27,885 nt of DNA, from contig JBBINX010000020.1 of NCBI GenBank assembly GCA_037443685.1, forward strand, positions 1 through 27,885. Direction: 5' to 3'. The notes below the pieces were generated by a model. That model saw only the letters and a list, made by a program, of their open reading frames with translations. It was not told the DNA's origin and searched no databases. The first letter of the stretch is position 1. The number at the start of each line of letters is the position of its first letter. Source of the DNA: JAHJRJ01 sp037443685. Its GTDB lineage: Bacteria > Bacteroidota > Ignavibacteria > UBA10030 > BY39. The translations under genes were made by a program, and so were the position numbers. Below are positions 1 through 7,607 of the stretch, one piece after another.

Positions 1-3
1 CCC

Positions 4-42
4 GCAAAAGCCCAGCCTCCCGAAATTGGGGCTGGGTTTTGC
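4..42. terminator. Hairpin resembling a bidirectional intrinsic terminator
   Basis: The arms at 4-17 and 30-42 are inverted repeats (GCAAAA(G)CCCAGCC against GGCTGGGTTTTGC) with a short loop. The A-run in the left arm and the T-run in the right arm are what a terminator usable from either side would show. It probably ends a gene lying to the left of the window, which cannot be seen. Confidence 0.6.
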
Positions 43-421
43 GTTTAGATGGGATACTATGTTTCTATATTACAACTTAGGCCTATCAATTATAATAATA
101 AAATATGAAAGTTACGTATGACTTGACCACAAAACATTAAATATTTTTCTGAATTATTTTTTATTAACTCGAACTACCACAGTATTTTTTATATGTGATT
201 GATGGCACAGACGATTTGAGTAGATATTGTTTTATTGAAGTAGGTAATTGTTAAATATGAATAACAAGAAAAAATATATTTTATACCCAACTTCCAAGAC
301 ATTGAAAAAAGACAGGGAATTAATCCTGCAAATAGAGATTTATAAACAACAGTGGGTTTGGCTGGGCTATTCAATGTTGATAAATTCTGAAATAATATTA
401 TACATCCAATAGGGGCTTACA
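43..421. other. AT-rich region without a confident gene
   Basis: This stretch between the edge terminator and the small ORF at 422 is very AT-rich. It has no long reading frame, tRNA, repeat array or recognisable family. The only candidates are a weak 51-codon plus-strand ORF (257-412) and a 61-codon minus-strand frame (189-374) whose translation looks random. Confidence 0.5.
257..412 (+). CDS. Possible small hypothetical protein (51 aa)
   Basis: An ATG-started frame of 51 residues with a lysine-rich N terminus (MNNKKKYILYPTSK) and an aromatic/hydrophobic C-terminal half (QQWVWLGYSMLI). There is no Shine-Dalgarno site upstream, and the family is not recognised. In its favour, the stop at 410-412 sits just before the Shine-Dalgarno site of the next small ORF (ATG at 422), as in a two-gene transcript. 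It may be a chance frame in AT-rich DNA. Confidence 0.22.
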   Translation: MNNKKKYILYPTSKTLKKDRELILQIEIYKQQWVWLGYSMLINSEIILYIQ

Positions 422-574
422 ATGAAAACTATAACTATCATCGCGTTCATAATGACAATAATTACAATCCCGTTTTTAATAAAACGTAAAAATACTAAGT
501 TGATTCCCATCCAAGATGATGAGAATAAACGCTACGATATTAATGAATATATTGACGAGGTTAGACATTATTAA
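422..574 (+). CDS. Putative small single-pass membrane protein (50 aa)
   Basis: Fifty codons from ATG 422 to TAA 572-574. The N-terminal 20 residues are strongly hydrophobic after an initial Lys (MKTITIIAFIMTIITIPFLI). A positive stop-transfer patch (KRKN) and a charged, acidic tail (QDDENKRYDINEYIDEVRHY) follow. This looks like a small bitopic inner-membrane protein, or an uncleaved signal with a short cytoplasmic tail. A good Shine-Dalgarno site, AGGGG at 411-415, lies 6 nt before the start. Its family and function are unknown. A chance ORF remains possible, but the ribosome binding site, hydrophobic segment and polar tail together favour a gene. Confidence 0.45.
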   Translation: MKTITIIAFIMTIITIPFLIKRKNTKLIPIQDDENKRYDINEYIDEVRHY

Positions 575-578
575 TATC

Positions 579-605
579 GGTAAGGTTGTTGTTATATAGC
601 TTACC
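579..605 (+). terminator. Weak hairpin after the small ORF
   Basis: GGTAAG (579-584) pairs with CTTACC (600-605) across a 15-nt loop, five bases after the stop of the 422-574 ORF. Only a short, broken T-rich run follows. It could end the small-ORF transcript, or be chance; the stem is short. Confidence 0.28.
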
Positions 606-642
606 AGAATGTCTTTTAATTTGGACCGAAGACGTACGATTA

Positions 643-2049
643 TCATAAAAATATTTTTCCGGGATTCAATATGTTTTTAGGGTCGAAAACTTTTTTAATT
701 TCTTTCATCAAGTCTAACTCAACCTGTGAAATTGCTATTGGTAAATACGCTCGTTGCGAATAACCGATTCCGTGTTCACCGGAAATTGTTCCGCCGAGAG
801 AAACTGTCAGTTCAAATATTTCTTTGATTGCTGTCCCTACGTGTTTTTTCCAAGTCTCATCATCAAGTTTATCTTTCAAAATATTTACGTGCACATTACC
901 GTCGCCAGCATGTCCGTAACAGATCGATGTGATTCCATATTTCTGGCAAATCTTTTTAACACCAATAATAAGTTGCGGTAAGTTAGCTCTTGGAACGACA
1001 GTATCTTCCTCCTTATAAACGCTGATTGATTTAACAGCTTCTCCAATACTGCGGCGCATTTCCCACACATCTATAACTTTTTGGCGGTCTTCGGCAAGCA
1101 GAATATTGTATGCTCTGTGTTTTTGGACTACTTCTACAATTGTTTCCATATCTTTATTAAGAATGTCATCATAATTTCCGTCAACTTCAATTATCAACTG
1201 TGCGGGTGCTTCACTATTTGGGAATATTTTATTTAATTTTTTTTCTGCGGCTTCGATTGCGGATCTCTCAATAAATTCCAATGCCGATGGTGTTACACCA
1301 TTCTGAAAAATATCCGCGACTGCCTTTACAGCATCCTCTAAAGAATTAAATGCAACAAGAATAACTTTACGTAATTTAGAAAAAGAAATTATACGAACTA
1401 TAATTTTTGTAATAACTGCAAGAGTTCCTTCACTTCCGATGATTAGCTGTGTTAAATTGTAGCCTGTAACATTCTTCAACACTCGTCCTCCCGTATTGAT
1501 TATTTTACCGGAAGGTAGAACTGCTTCAATTCCTAAAACATAATCTTTTGTTACTCCATATTTTACGGCTCTCGGACCGCCAGCGCATTCAGCAAGGTTA
1601 CCACCAAGTTGACAGCTTCCCCTAGAAGCTGGGTCGGGAGGATAAAACAGGTTTCGTTTTTCCAATTCTTCTTGAAATGTCTGTGTGATAAGGCCGGGCT
1701 CAAGAACTGCTAGAAAATTCTTTTCATCGATTTCAATTATCTTATTTAATTTTTCCATCGATAAACAAATGCCACCGTAAACTGGTAAAGCGCCACCTGA
1801 TAGTCCAGTGCCACCGCCGCGTGGTGTAACGGGGATATAATTTTCTGAAGCAAATTTCAAAATATTTGACACCTCTTCTGAGCTTTCAGGTTTAACAACA
1901 ACCTCCGGTGGGAAGCTATAATTTTCAGTTTCATCTTTCCCATATATCGATAAAGTATCCGGATCAAGAAATATATTTTCAGGTTTGGTAATTTGACTTA
2001 AAATTTTGATATGATTACTATTTATTCGGTTATAAGATTTGGGTCGCAT
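643..2049 (-). CDS. glcD: FAD-linked oxidase, GlcD / D-lactate dehydrogenase family
   Basis: A 468-residue flavoprotein of the GlcD/D-2-hydroxyacid dehydrogenase family (FAD-binding PCMH domain, then FAD-oxidase C-terminal domain). It should oxidise a 2-hydroxyacid such as glycolate or D-lactate to the 2-oxoacid. The PCMH pyrophosphate loop is clear (PRGGGTGLSGGALPVYGG, about residues 76-93). The C-terminal domain carries the family signatures GHAGDGNVHVN, GGTISGEHGIG and DPKNILNPGKIF, the last at the very C terminus. The length is normal for a single-subunit enzyme without the Fe-S GlcF-like half, and no glcE or glcF lies nearby. ATG 2049 fits the family N terminus; only a weak GGTG lies upstream. 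The stop is TGA. It is transcribed alone, divergently from the PpiC cluster. The exact substrate cannot be read from sequence. Confidence 0.9.
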   Translation of the reverse strand: MRPKSYNRINSNHIKILSQITKPENIFLDPDTLSIYGKDETENYSFPPEVVVKPESSEEVSNILKFASENYIPVTPRGGGTGLSGGALPVYGGICLSMEKLNKIIEIDEKNFLAVLEPGLITQTFQEELEKRNLFYPPDPASRGSCQLGGNLAECAGGPRAVKYGVTKDYVLGIEAVLPSGKIINTGGRVLKNVTGYNLTQLIIGSEGTLAVITKIIVRIISFSKLRKVILVAFNSLEDAVKAVADIFQNGVTPSALEFIERSAIEAAEKKLNKIFPNSEAPAQLIIEVDGNYDDILNKDMETIVEVVQKHRAYNILLAEDRQKVIDVWEMRRSIGEAVKSISVYKEEDTVVPRANLPQLIIGVKKICQKYGITSICYGHAGDGNVHVNILKDKLDDETWKKHVGTAIKEIFELTVSLGGTISGEHGIGYSQRAYLPIAISQVELDLMKEIKKVFDPKNILNPGKIFL

Positions 2050-2108
2050 TTTTCACCATTTAATTAAATTTGATATTAAGATAACAAATTTAAATGATAG
2101 TTTCTTTA

Positions 2109-2137
2109 TTGGATTTTTCTTAAAAATTCGGTATAAT
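2109..2137 (+). promoter_or_regulatory. Sigma-70-type promoter for the PpiC/SurA cluster
   Basis: TTGGAT (2109-2114), a 17-bp spacer and a perfect TATAAT (2132-2137) lie in the divergent intergenic region about 57 bp before the start of the first PpiC gene. An AAGGA Shine-Dalgarno-like site precedes that ATG by 8 nt. Confidence 0.6.
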
Positions 2138-2193
2138 ATACTACTTTTTCACAAAATCTAAGATATCAATAATCATAAGAAAGGATTAGTCTA

Positions 2194-4191
2194 ATGTTTC
2201 AAATTAAGAATCTTTTACTTTTTATAGTTGCATTTACGATTTTAATAGGTTGTAGTCCTAAAACTAGTGAGTTAGTTGTTGCGACAATTGGTGATACACC
2301 AATAAAACTTGGTGAATATGAGAAGTTTTTTCTTAAAAATACAGGTGATTACGAAAAAGCTAAAAAATCAACACAGGAAGAGAGAGAAGAATTTTTAAAT
2401 TTACTGTTAAAGTATAAATTAAAACTCAAAGATGCTCACGATAAGAACTTATTGGCAGATCGTGAAATTATTGATGAGTTAGAAGAGTATCGGTCAAGTC
2501 TAGCGTCTACTTATTTAATTGAAAAAGAAATAGTGGGACCTGGACTTAGAAAACTTTACGAGAGGCAGATGGAAGAAATTCGTGCCAGCCACATCCTAAT
2601 CCGGCTTGAAGAAGCTTCTTCTCCGTCCGATACATTAGTTGCCTATAATAAAGCATTAGAAGTTATTGACCGTATCAACAAAGGTGAAGATTTTGGAAAA
2701 GTAGCAGTTGAAACTTCTGAAGATCCGTCAGTCCAACAAAATCATGGTGATATTTATTATTTTTCGAGCGGACAGATTGTACCACAATTTGAGGACGCTG
2801 TTTTTAATATGAAATTGGGAGAGGTATCGCAAAAACCGATAAGGACAATGTTTGGTTACCATATAATTAAAGTTACTGATCGAAAGCGCGCTCAAGGAAG
2901 TATTCGAGTGCGACATGTCATGATACGATTTACTACCCCTACACCGGATTCGGCTGATTCGGCAGTTGCATACACAAAAATTTTAGCCATTCAAGACAGT
3001 CTAAAAAATGGCAGCGACTTCTCATCACTCGCTGAGAGATATTCTGAAGATCCTGGGAGCAAAGAGGCGGGTGGCGACTTAGGTTACTTTACAAGACGCC
3101 GTTGGGTGCAACCATTCGATGAAGAAGCCTTTAAATTGAAGCCAAATCAAATATCGGATATCATCAGAACTCCTTATGGGTTTCATCTGATAAAATGTGA
3201 AGATATTAAACCACTCCAATCTTATGACGAACTGAAACCTGATTTACAACGTAACTTCCAATCACAGAGATATAACGAATCTTATAATGAATATATTTCA
3301 AAATTAAAACAACAGTATAATTATTCAATCGACGAAGCGGTTTTCGAAGAATTATTATCTTGTCTCGATTCGACTAAAACGACAAACGATTCGGGCTGGT
3401 ACAGTGGAGTATCTCCCGAAGTCAATGAGAAGGCGATTATTAAAATGAGTGGTCATGATGTTCAAGTCGCAAAAGTAATAGACTTAATTAATAAAAGGCA
3501 GGATTTCAGAGGAATCCCGCTTGAAAAATTAGAACTTAGGAAACCTCTAACTCGCATTGGCGAGATTTATTTACTGGATGAAAAATCTAAAAATTTGGAC
3601 GCGAAGTATCCTGAATTTAAAAATTTGATGCAAGAATATCAGGATGGTGTTGTGTTATATAAAGCCGAACAGGTCGAAATTTGGGATAAATTAAATGTCA
3701 ACGACTCTACGCTGCGTGTTTTCTATGATAACAATTTGGAGAAGTTCCAATTTCCTGATAGAGTCAATTTCAGTGAAATATCTCTAACATCAGATAGCTT
3801 AGCACAAGAAATCAACAAGGAGCTTCAATCAGGCACTGACTTTGCAGAATTAGCCCAAATTTATAATGAAGATACTGATCTTCAGACGGACAAAGATGCA
3901 AATGGTTTTAGCGATGTGGGTAATAATGAGTTGGCAAAGATAGCTTGGACAATGGATATCGGGTCGATATCTGCACCAATCCTAAATGAGAAAGGCGATT
4001 ATAGTATAATAAAAGTGATCGCAAAAGAACCAGCACGACAAAAGAGTTATGAAGAAGTGGGTACCGAAGTTTCATCCACTTTTCAAGAATACGAACAAAA
4101 ACGTTTGGAAAAAGAGTGGCTCGAAAAGGTGAAAAGTAAATATCCTGTAAAACAATTTCCAGAAGTTTTACAAAAAGCTTTTACTCAATAA
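2194..4191 (+). CDS. Multi-parvulin peptidyl-prolyl isomerase lipoprotein (PpiC/SurA type)
   Basis: A 665-residue exported folding factor. The N terminus is a lipoprotein signal ending in a lipobox (TILIGC, Cys20), so it should be membrane-anchored and face the periplasm. A SurA-like helical segment follows (about 25-125). Two clear parvulin domains come next: about 129-232 (RASHIL, His133; ends FGYHIIKV) and 236-342 (RVRHVM, His241; contains SEDPGSKEAGGDLGYF and ends YGFHLIK). A third, degenerate parvulin-like module lies at about 520-615 (NFSEISL...FAELAQIYNEDT...GDYSIIKV) and lacks the first-strand His. It is the first gene of a tandem set of three related genes. The likely role is chaperone/isomerase action on outer-membrane or secreted proteins. 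Three modules in one lipoprotein is more than in E. coli SurA, which has two. The exact clients are unknown. Confidence 0.85.
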   Translation: MFQIKNLLLFIVAFTILIGCSPKTSELVVATIGDTPIKLGEYEKFFLKNTGDYEKAKKSTQEEREEFLNLLLKYKLKLKDAHDKNLLADREIIDELEEYRSSLASTYLIEKEIVGPGLRKLYERQMEEIRASHILIRLEEASSPSDTLVAYNKALEVIDRINKGEDFGKVAVETSEDPSVQQNHGDIYYFSSGQIVPQFEDAVFNMKLGEVSQKPIRTMFGYHIIKVTDRKRAQGSIRVRHVMIRFTTPTPDSADSAVAYTKILAIQDSLKNGSDFSSLAERYSEDPGSKEAGGDLGYFTRRRWVQPFDEEAFKLKPNQISDIIRTPYGFHLIKCEDIKPLQSYDELKPDLQRNFQSQRYNESYNEYISKLKQQYNYSIDEAVFEELLSCLDSTKTTNDSGWYSGVSPEVNEKAIIKMSGHDVQVAKVIDLINKRQDFRGIPLEKLELRKPLTRIGEIYLLDEKSKNLDAKYPEFKNLMQEYQDGVVLYKAEQVEIWDKLNVNDSTLRVFYDNNLEKFQFPDRVNFSEISLTSDSLAQEINKELQSGTDFAELAQIYNEDTDLQTDKDANGFSDVGNNELAKIAWTMDIGSISAPILNEKGDYSIIKVIAKEPARQKSYEEVGTEVSSTFQEYEQKRLEKEWLEKVKSKYPVKQFPEVLQKAFTQ

Positions 4192-4203
4192 AAGTATATT
4201 TTG

Positions 4204-5034
4204 ATGCTTAAAAATTTTATCGTAATATTAATATTTCTGCTCATTTTTAATTCTTGCAAGAAAATTGAAACCGAGCAACCGTTCATTGCGCGAGTCGGCG
4301 ATTCGTACCTTACAGTTGAAGAAGCCAAAAAATATATAGAAGGGAACCTCGATACAACCGATATCAGGTTAAAAAGTTTTATCAACATATGGATTGAATC
4401 TGAAATACTTTACCAAGAAGCAATAAAAAAAGGAATTCCGGAATCCGAAGAAATCAGGCAACAATTAAACGAAGTTAAAAAGCAGTTGGCAATCCAATCG
4501 TTTATTGATAAAAATATCTATGATGATTCTACAGAAATTAGCAATTCAGAACTATTATCATACTATGAGTTACATCTAAAAGAGTTTACTCTACGAGAGG
4601 ATGCAGTACGATTAAATCTAGCGGTATTCAAAGACAAGCAATCGGCAAACATTTTTCGGTCGTATGTCTTCAAGGAAAAGAGTTGGGTTAATGCGTTGGA
4701 AAAATTACAGACACGTGAAGATGATGTACAAAATCTACAGATGAATGTTTCAGCTCATTTGTTTACACAATTAACTCTGTATCCAACCGAGTTATGGAAG
4801 GTTGTTCAAAATCTTCCCCAAGATGATGTTTCATTTCCAGTCAAAATCGGAGATTTGTTTTATCTCGTGCAAGTGTTAGAAAAATTTGAAAAAGGTACAT
4901 CAGCCGATTTCGAGTTGGTAAAAGATGAAGTAAAAACCCGATTTACTATAGAAAAAAGGAAGATGAAATACTCAAATAAAATTAATGAACTCCAAAAAAA
5001 ATACTTAATCCAAATTAATATAGACTCTTTATAA
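4204..5034 (+). CDS. SurA-N-like lipoprotein, degenerate PPIase
   Basis: A 276-residue lipoprotein with hydrophobic signal and lipobox (LLIFNSC, Cys about 18). The next segment resembles the N-terminal chaperone region of SurA/PpiC proteins (IARVGDSYLTVEEAKKYI...WIESEILYQEAIKKGI). The middle (about 120-250) has the length and position of a parvulin domain and ends in a typical FYLVQVLE strand, but I see neither the HIL histidine motif nor the GGDLG loop. It is probably a chaperone-only paralogue without isomerase activity. It lies 12 bp after the larger parvulin lipoprotein and 5 bp before surA, so it is one operon. ATG 4204 is preferred over the in-frame TTG at 4201. The annotation rests mainly on context and the N-terminal region. 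Confidence 0.75.
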   Translation: MLKNFIVILIFLLIFNSCKKIETEQPFIARVGDSYLTVEEAKKYIEGNLDTTDIRLKSFINIWIESEILYQEAIKKGIPESEEIRQQLNEVKKQLAIQSFIDKNIYDDSTEISNSELLSYYELHLKEFTLREDAVRLNLAVFKDKQSANIFRSYVFKEKSWVNALEKLQTREDDVQNLQMNVSAHLFTQLTLYPTELWKVVQNLPQDDVSFPVKIGDLFYLVQVLEKFEKGTSADFELVKDEVKTRFTIEKRKMKYSNKINELQKKYLIQINIDSL

Positions 5035-5039
5035 CAAAA

Positions 5040-6332
5040 ATGATAAATAAAAAAATAAAATTATTACTGATTTTCGGAACTGTTTTTGTTATCACTCAAA
5101 ATATTTTTTCTCAACGAAACATATTAGACAGAATTGTAGCTGTCGTCGATAAAGAAATAATTGTCGAATCCGAGTTTAATCAGCAGGTGGATTTTTTCGT
5201 CTTTAACAACAGAGTTGACCCGAACACACCCGGTCTGAGACAACAAGTATTGGATGTGATGATTAATGAAAAGTTAATTCTTGCAAGAGCGATAGAAGAT
5301 ACTAATATTTTTGTAACAGAAGACGAAGTTACGCAACAGCTCGATGCAATTTTACAACAGCGGATTCGACAATTCGGATCCGAAAGACGGCTGGAAGAAC
5401 TATACGGTATGCCGATTACTAAGATAAAGCGTGAGTTCCGGGATGAGATGCGTAAGCAAATTCTTTCGCAGAAAATGCAGCAATTTAAATTTAGCAGCAT
5501 AACTGTTACACGCAGAGAAGTTGAGGAATTTTTTGCTGAATATGCAGATAGTCTTCCACCTGTTCCGGAGGAAGTTGAGCTTTACCACATATTAAAAATA
5601 CCAGCAAAAAGTTCAGATGTTATTTCGGCAGTAAAAGTAAGTGCACAAAAAATATTGGATAGCTTGCGAATGGGGGGAGATTTTGCAGATTTTGCAAGAA
5701 GATATTCGCAAGACCCGGGTTCTGCGAAAGCTGGCGGGGATTTAGGTTTTACAAGGCGCGGACAGTTTGTTAAAGAATTTGAAGAAGCCGCATTTGCACT
5801 AGACGAAGGAAAACTTTCTACTTTAGTTGAATCACCTTTTGGTATCCATATTATTCAACTCATCGAACGGCGAGGAGAGATGATTAATGCGCGTCATATT
5901 TTATTTAAAGTGGAAGCTGATACTATATCAGACTTAGTCACAATCCAGCTATTGAAAAGCATTGCTGACAGTATCAGATCTGGTGGTAGTTTTTCAGATT
6001 TTGCAAAACGTTATTCAGATGATACTGAAACTGCATCAATCGGTGGATATTTGGGACGACTTTCCATTGAACAACTGGATAAGGATTTTTCAGGCACTAT
6101 TATGGAATTAAAGGAAGGTGAAATTAGCCAACCGTCAAGGGTTCAAACGGGAACGACTTACGGTTATCAGTTGGTTTATCTTAAAAAACGGATTCCCGAA
6201 CACAATTATTCGTTAGATATGGATATGAAAAAACTTGAAACATTTGCTACGAATTTTAAAAGGAACCACGAATACCAGAAATGGTTAGAGACACTACGAA
6301 AAGAAATCTATTGGCAGATATTATGGAATTGA
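5040..6332 (+). CDS. surA: Periplasmic chaperone/PPIase SurA
   Basis: A 430-residue SurA homologue: cleavable signal peptide (about 1-24, ending NIFSQ), SurA N-terminal chaperone domain (RNILDRIVAVVDKEIIVESEF onward to about 165), and two parvulin domains. The first has YHIL with His183 and a GGDLGF loop; the second has ARHIL with His286 and a GGYLGRL loop. Its length matches E. coli SurA (428 aa). It should escort unfolded outer-membrane proteins through the periplasm to the BAM complex. It is third in the PpiC cluster. Its TGA stop at 6330-6332 overlaps the probable start of the MoxR gene, which implies translational coupling. The stop also shows that TGA is a normal terminator here, since reading on would run out of frame into MoxR. 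Confidence 0.9.
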   Translation: MINKKIKLLLIFGTVFVITQNIFSQRNILDRIVAVVDKEIIVESEFNQQVDFFVFNNRVDPNTPGLRQQVLDVMINEKLILARAIEDTNIFVTEDEVTQQLDAILQQRIRQFGSERRLEELYGMPITKIKREFRDEMRKQILSQKMQQFKFSSITVTRREVEEFFAEYADSLPPVPEEVELYHILKIPAKSSDVISAVKVSAQKILDSLRMGGDFADFARRYSQDPGSAKAGGDLGFTRRGQFVKEFEEAAFALDEGKLSTLVESPFGIHIIQLIERRGEMINARHILFKVEADTISDLVTIQLLKSIADSIRSGGSFSDFAKRYSDDTETASIGGYLGRLSIEQLDKDFSGTIMELKEGEISQPSRVQTGTTYGYQLVYLKKRIPEHNYSLDMDMKKLETFATNFKRNHEYQKWLETLRKEIYWQILWN

Positions 6333-7315
6333 AAAAAATGAATGATGTGGAGGCAGTTCAAGCTCTACAGAAAAGTTATAGATCAGTTCGGAACGAAATA
6401 GCAAAAGTAATTATAGGACAGGATCAGATTATTGAACAACTTATGATTTCTCTTCTAGCTCGCGGCCATTGCTTACTTGTTGGTGTACCTGGACTCGCAA
6501 AAACACTTCTGATAAAAACTTTAGCTGAAGTAATAAATCTGAAATTCAATCGGGTTCAGTTTACACCTGATTTGATGCCAAGCGACATTACTGGAACAGA
6601 AATTTTAGAAGAGAATGTATCAACGGGGACAAAATTATTCAAATTTGTTAAAGGTCCTGTTTTTGCTAACATCGTCTTAGCTGATGAAATTAACCGTACA
6701 CCTCCGAAAACACAAGCAGCATTATTAGAAGCGATGCAAGAACATCACGTCACGGCAGCAGGACAGAAGTATCTTTTAGATGAGCCGTTTTTCGTACTGG
6801 CAACTCAAAACCCAATCGAACAGGAAGGAACTTATCCATTACCCGAAGCACAATTGGACAGGTTTATGTTCAACTTGTGGCTAGAGTATCCTTCACGCGT
6901 CGAAGAAATAGAAATTGTTAAATCAACAACAAGTTTATACACTGCAAAATTAGAACATGTTTTAAGTAAAGAAGAAATAATATTCTATCAGGACTTGGTT
7001 CGCAAAGTACCGGTTGCCGACAATGTCATCGAGTATGCCGTTGATTTAGTAGCGCGAACACGTCCTAACGGTAATAAAACTCCTGATTTTATTAAAAGTT
7101 GGTTAAGCTGGGGCGCCGGTCCACGTGCATCACAATATTTAATACTAGGTGCAAAAACGAAAGCAATACTCGAAGGAAGACATTCACCCGAGATTGAGGA
7201 CGTGCGCACGATGGCAGGACCTGTATTGAGACACCGAGTCGTTACGAATTTTAATGCAGAAACTGATGGTGTTAATACCATTCAGATAGTTGAAAAGTTA
7301 TTAGCATCTGTCTAA
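6323..7315 (+). CDS. MoxR-family AAA+ ATPase
   Basis: A cytoplasmic MoxR AAA+ ATPase of about 330 residues. Walker A is GVPGLAKT (54-61), Walker B is IVLADEINR (Asp121, Glu122) and sensor 1 is ATQNP. The family strings EAMQEHHVT, EGTYPLPEAQLDRFMF and GAGPRASQYLI are present, as is the C-terminal helical lid. MoxR ATPases are thought to act as chaperones on VWA-domain partners, and a VWA gene lies two genes downstream. A frame open from 6281 exists, but ATG 6323 (10-nt overlap with surA) or ATG 6338 (5 nt after its stop) fit the family N terminus better. I chose 6323; the difference is five residues. No DUF58 gene, the usual neighbour, is present. Confidence 0.9.
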   Translation: MELKKMNDVEAVQALQKSYRSVRNEIAKVIIGQDQIIEQLMISLLARGHCLLVGVPGLAKTLLIKTLAEVINLKFNRVQFTPDLMPSDITGTEILEENVSTGTKLFKFVKGPVFANIVLADEINRTPPKTQAALLEAMQEHHVTAAGQKYLLDEPFFVLATQNPIEQEGTYPLPEAQLDRFMFNLWLEYPSRVEEIEIVKSTTSLYTAKLEHVLSKEEIIFYQDLVRKVPVADNVIEYAVDLVARTRPNGNKTPDFIKSWLSWGAGPRASQYLILGAKTKAILEGRHSPEIEDVRTMAGPVLRHRVVTNFNAETDGVNTIQIVEKLLASV

Positions 7316-7420
7316 TCATAGATGTTTTAGTCATGGATATTATTCATCTACGAACCGGAGCTGTCCAAAACGTAAAAAGAACACGCCAGTCGGCCATATT
7401 AGAAACTATTAGGCGGGCAA

Positions 7421-7510
7421 CCTTCGACTCTTCCGCTAAAGCGGAGTCGATCAAGGTAACGAAAATTTAACTATTATCGTCAAGTTGAGGTTAACGAAAA
7501 CCTGGACTTG
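7421..7510. repeat. Two adjacent intergenic hairpins, likely a dispersed REP-type repeat
   Basis: The 292-bp spacer 7316-7607 has no convincing ORF. It holds two inverted repeats. In the first, CCTT-CGACT (7421-7429) pairs with AGTCG-(ATC)-AAGG (7445-7456), with an inner CCGC/GCGG stem around a TAAA loop. In the second, CAAGT..AGGTT (7481-7492) pairs with AACCT..ACTTG (7499-7510). The CTTCGACT/CGGAGTCGA core recurs in degenerate form at about 7519-7534 (ACGGAATGAAGTCGAA). This composition, GC-richer than its surroundings, resembles extragenic repeats that I recall as scattered between genes in many environmental genomes. Confidence 0.5.
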
Positions 7511-7607
7511 TCGATGGACGGAATGAAGTCGAAACATATTTTGGGTCAGCCCTGTAGTGTTTGGCCAAGCTATGATAGGAGTTAAGTTCATTTGAAAATA
7601 TAATATT

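Noticed and set aside
189..374. Minus-strand 61-codon frame
   Set aside because: Low-complexity, random-looking translation without ribosome binding site or recognisable pattern; the opposite strand holds a somewhat better candidate.
5180..5588. Minus-strand frames of 106 and 62 codons inside surA
   Set aside because: Shadow frames of a well-supported gene; their composition mirrors the coding strand.
6281..6322. Upstream extension of the MoxR gene
   Set aside because: It lies inside surA in another frame, and the extra residues do not match the family N terminus.
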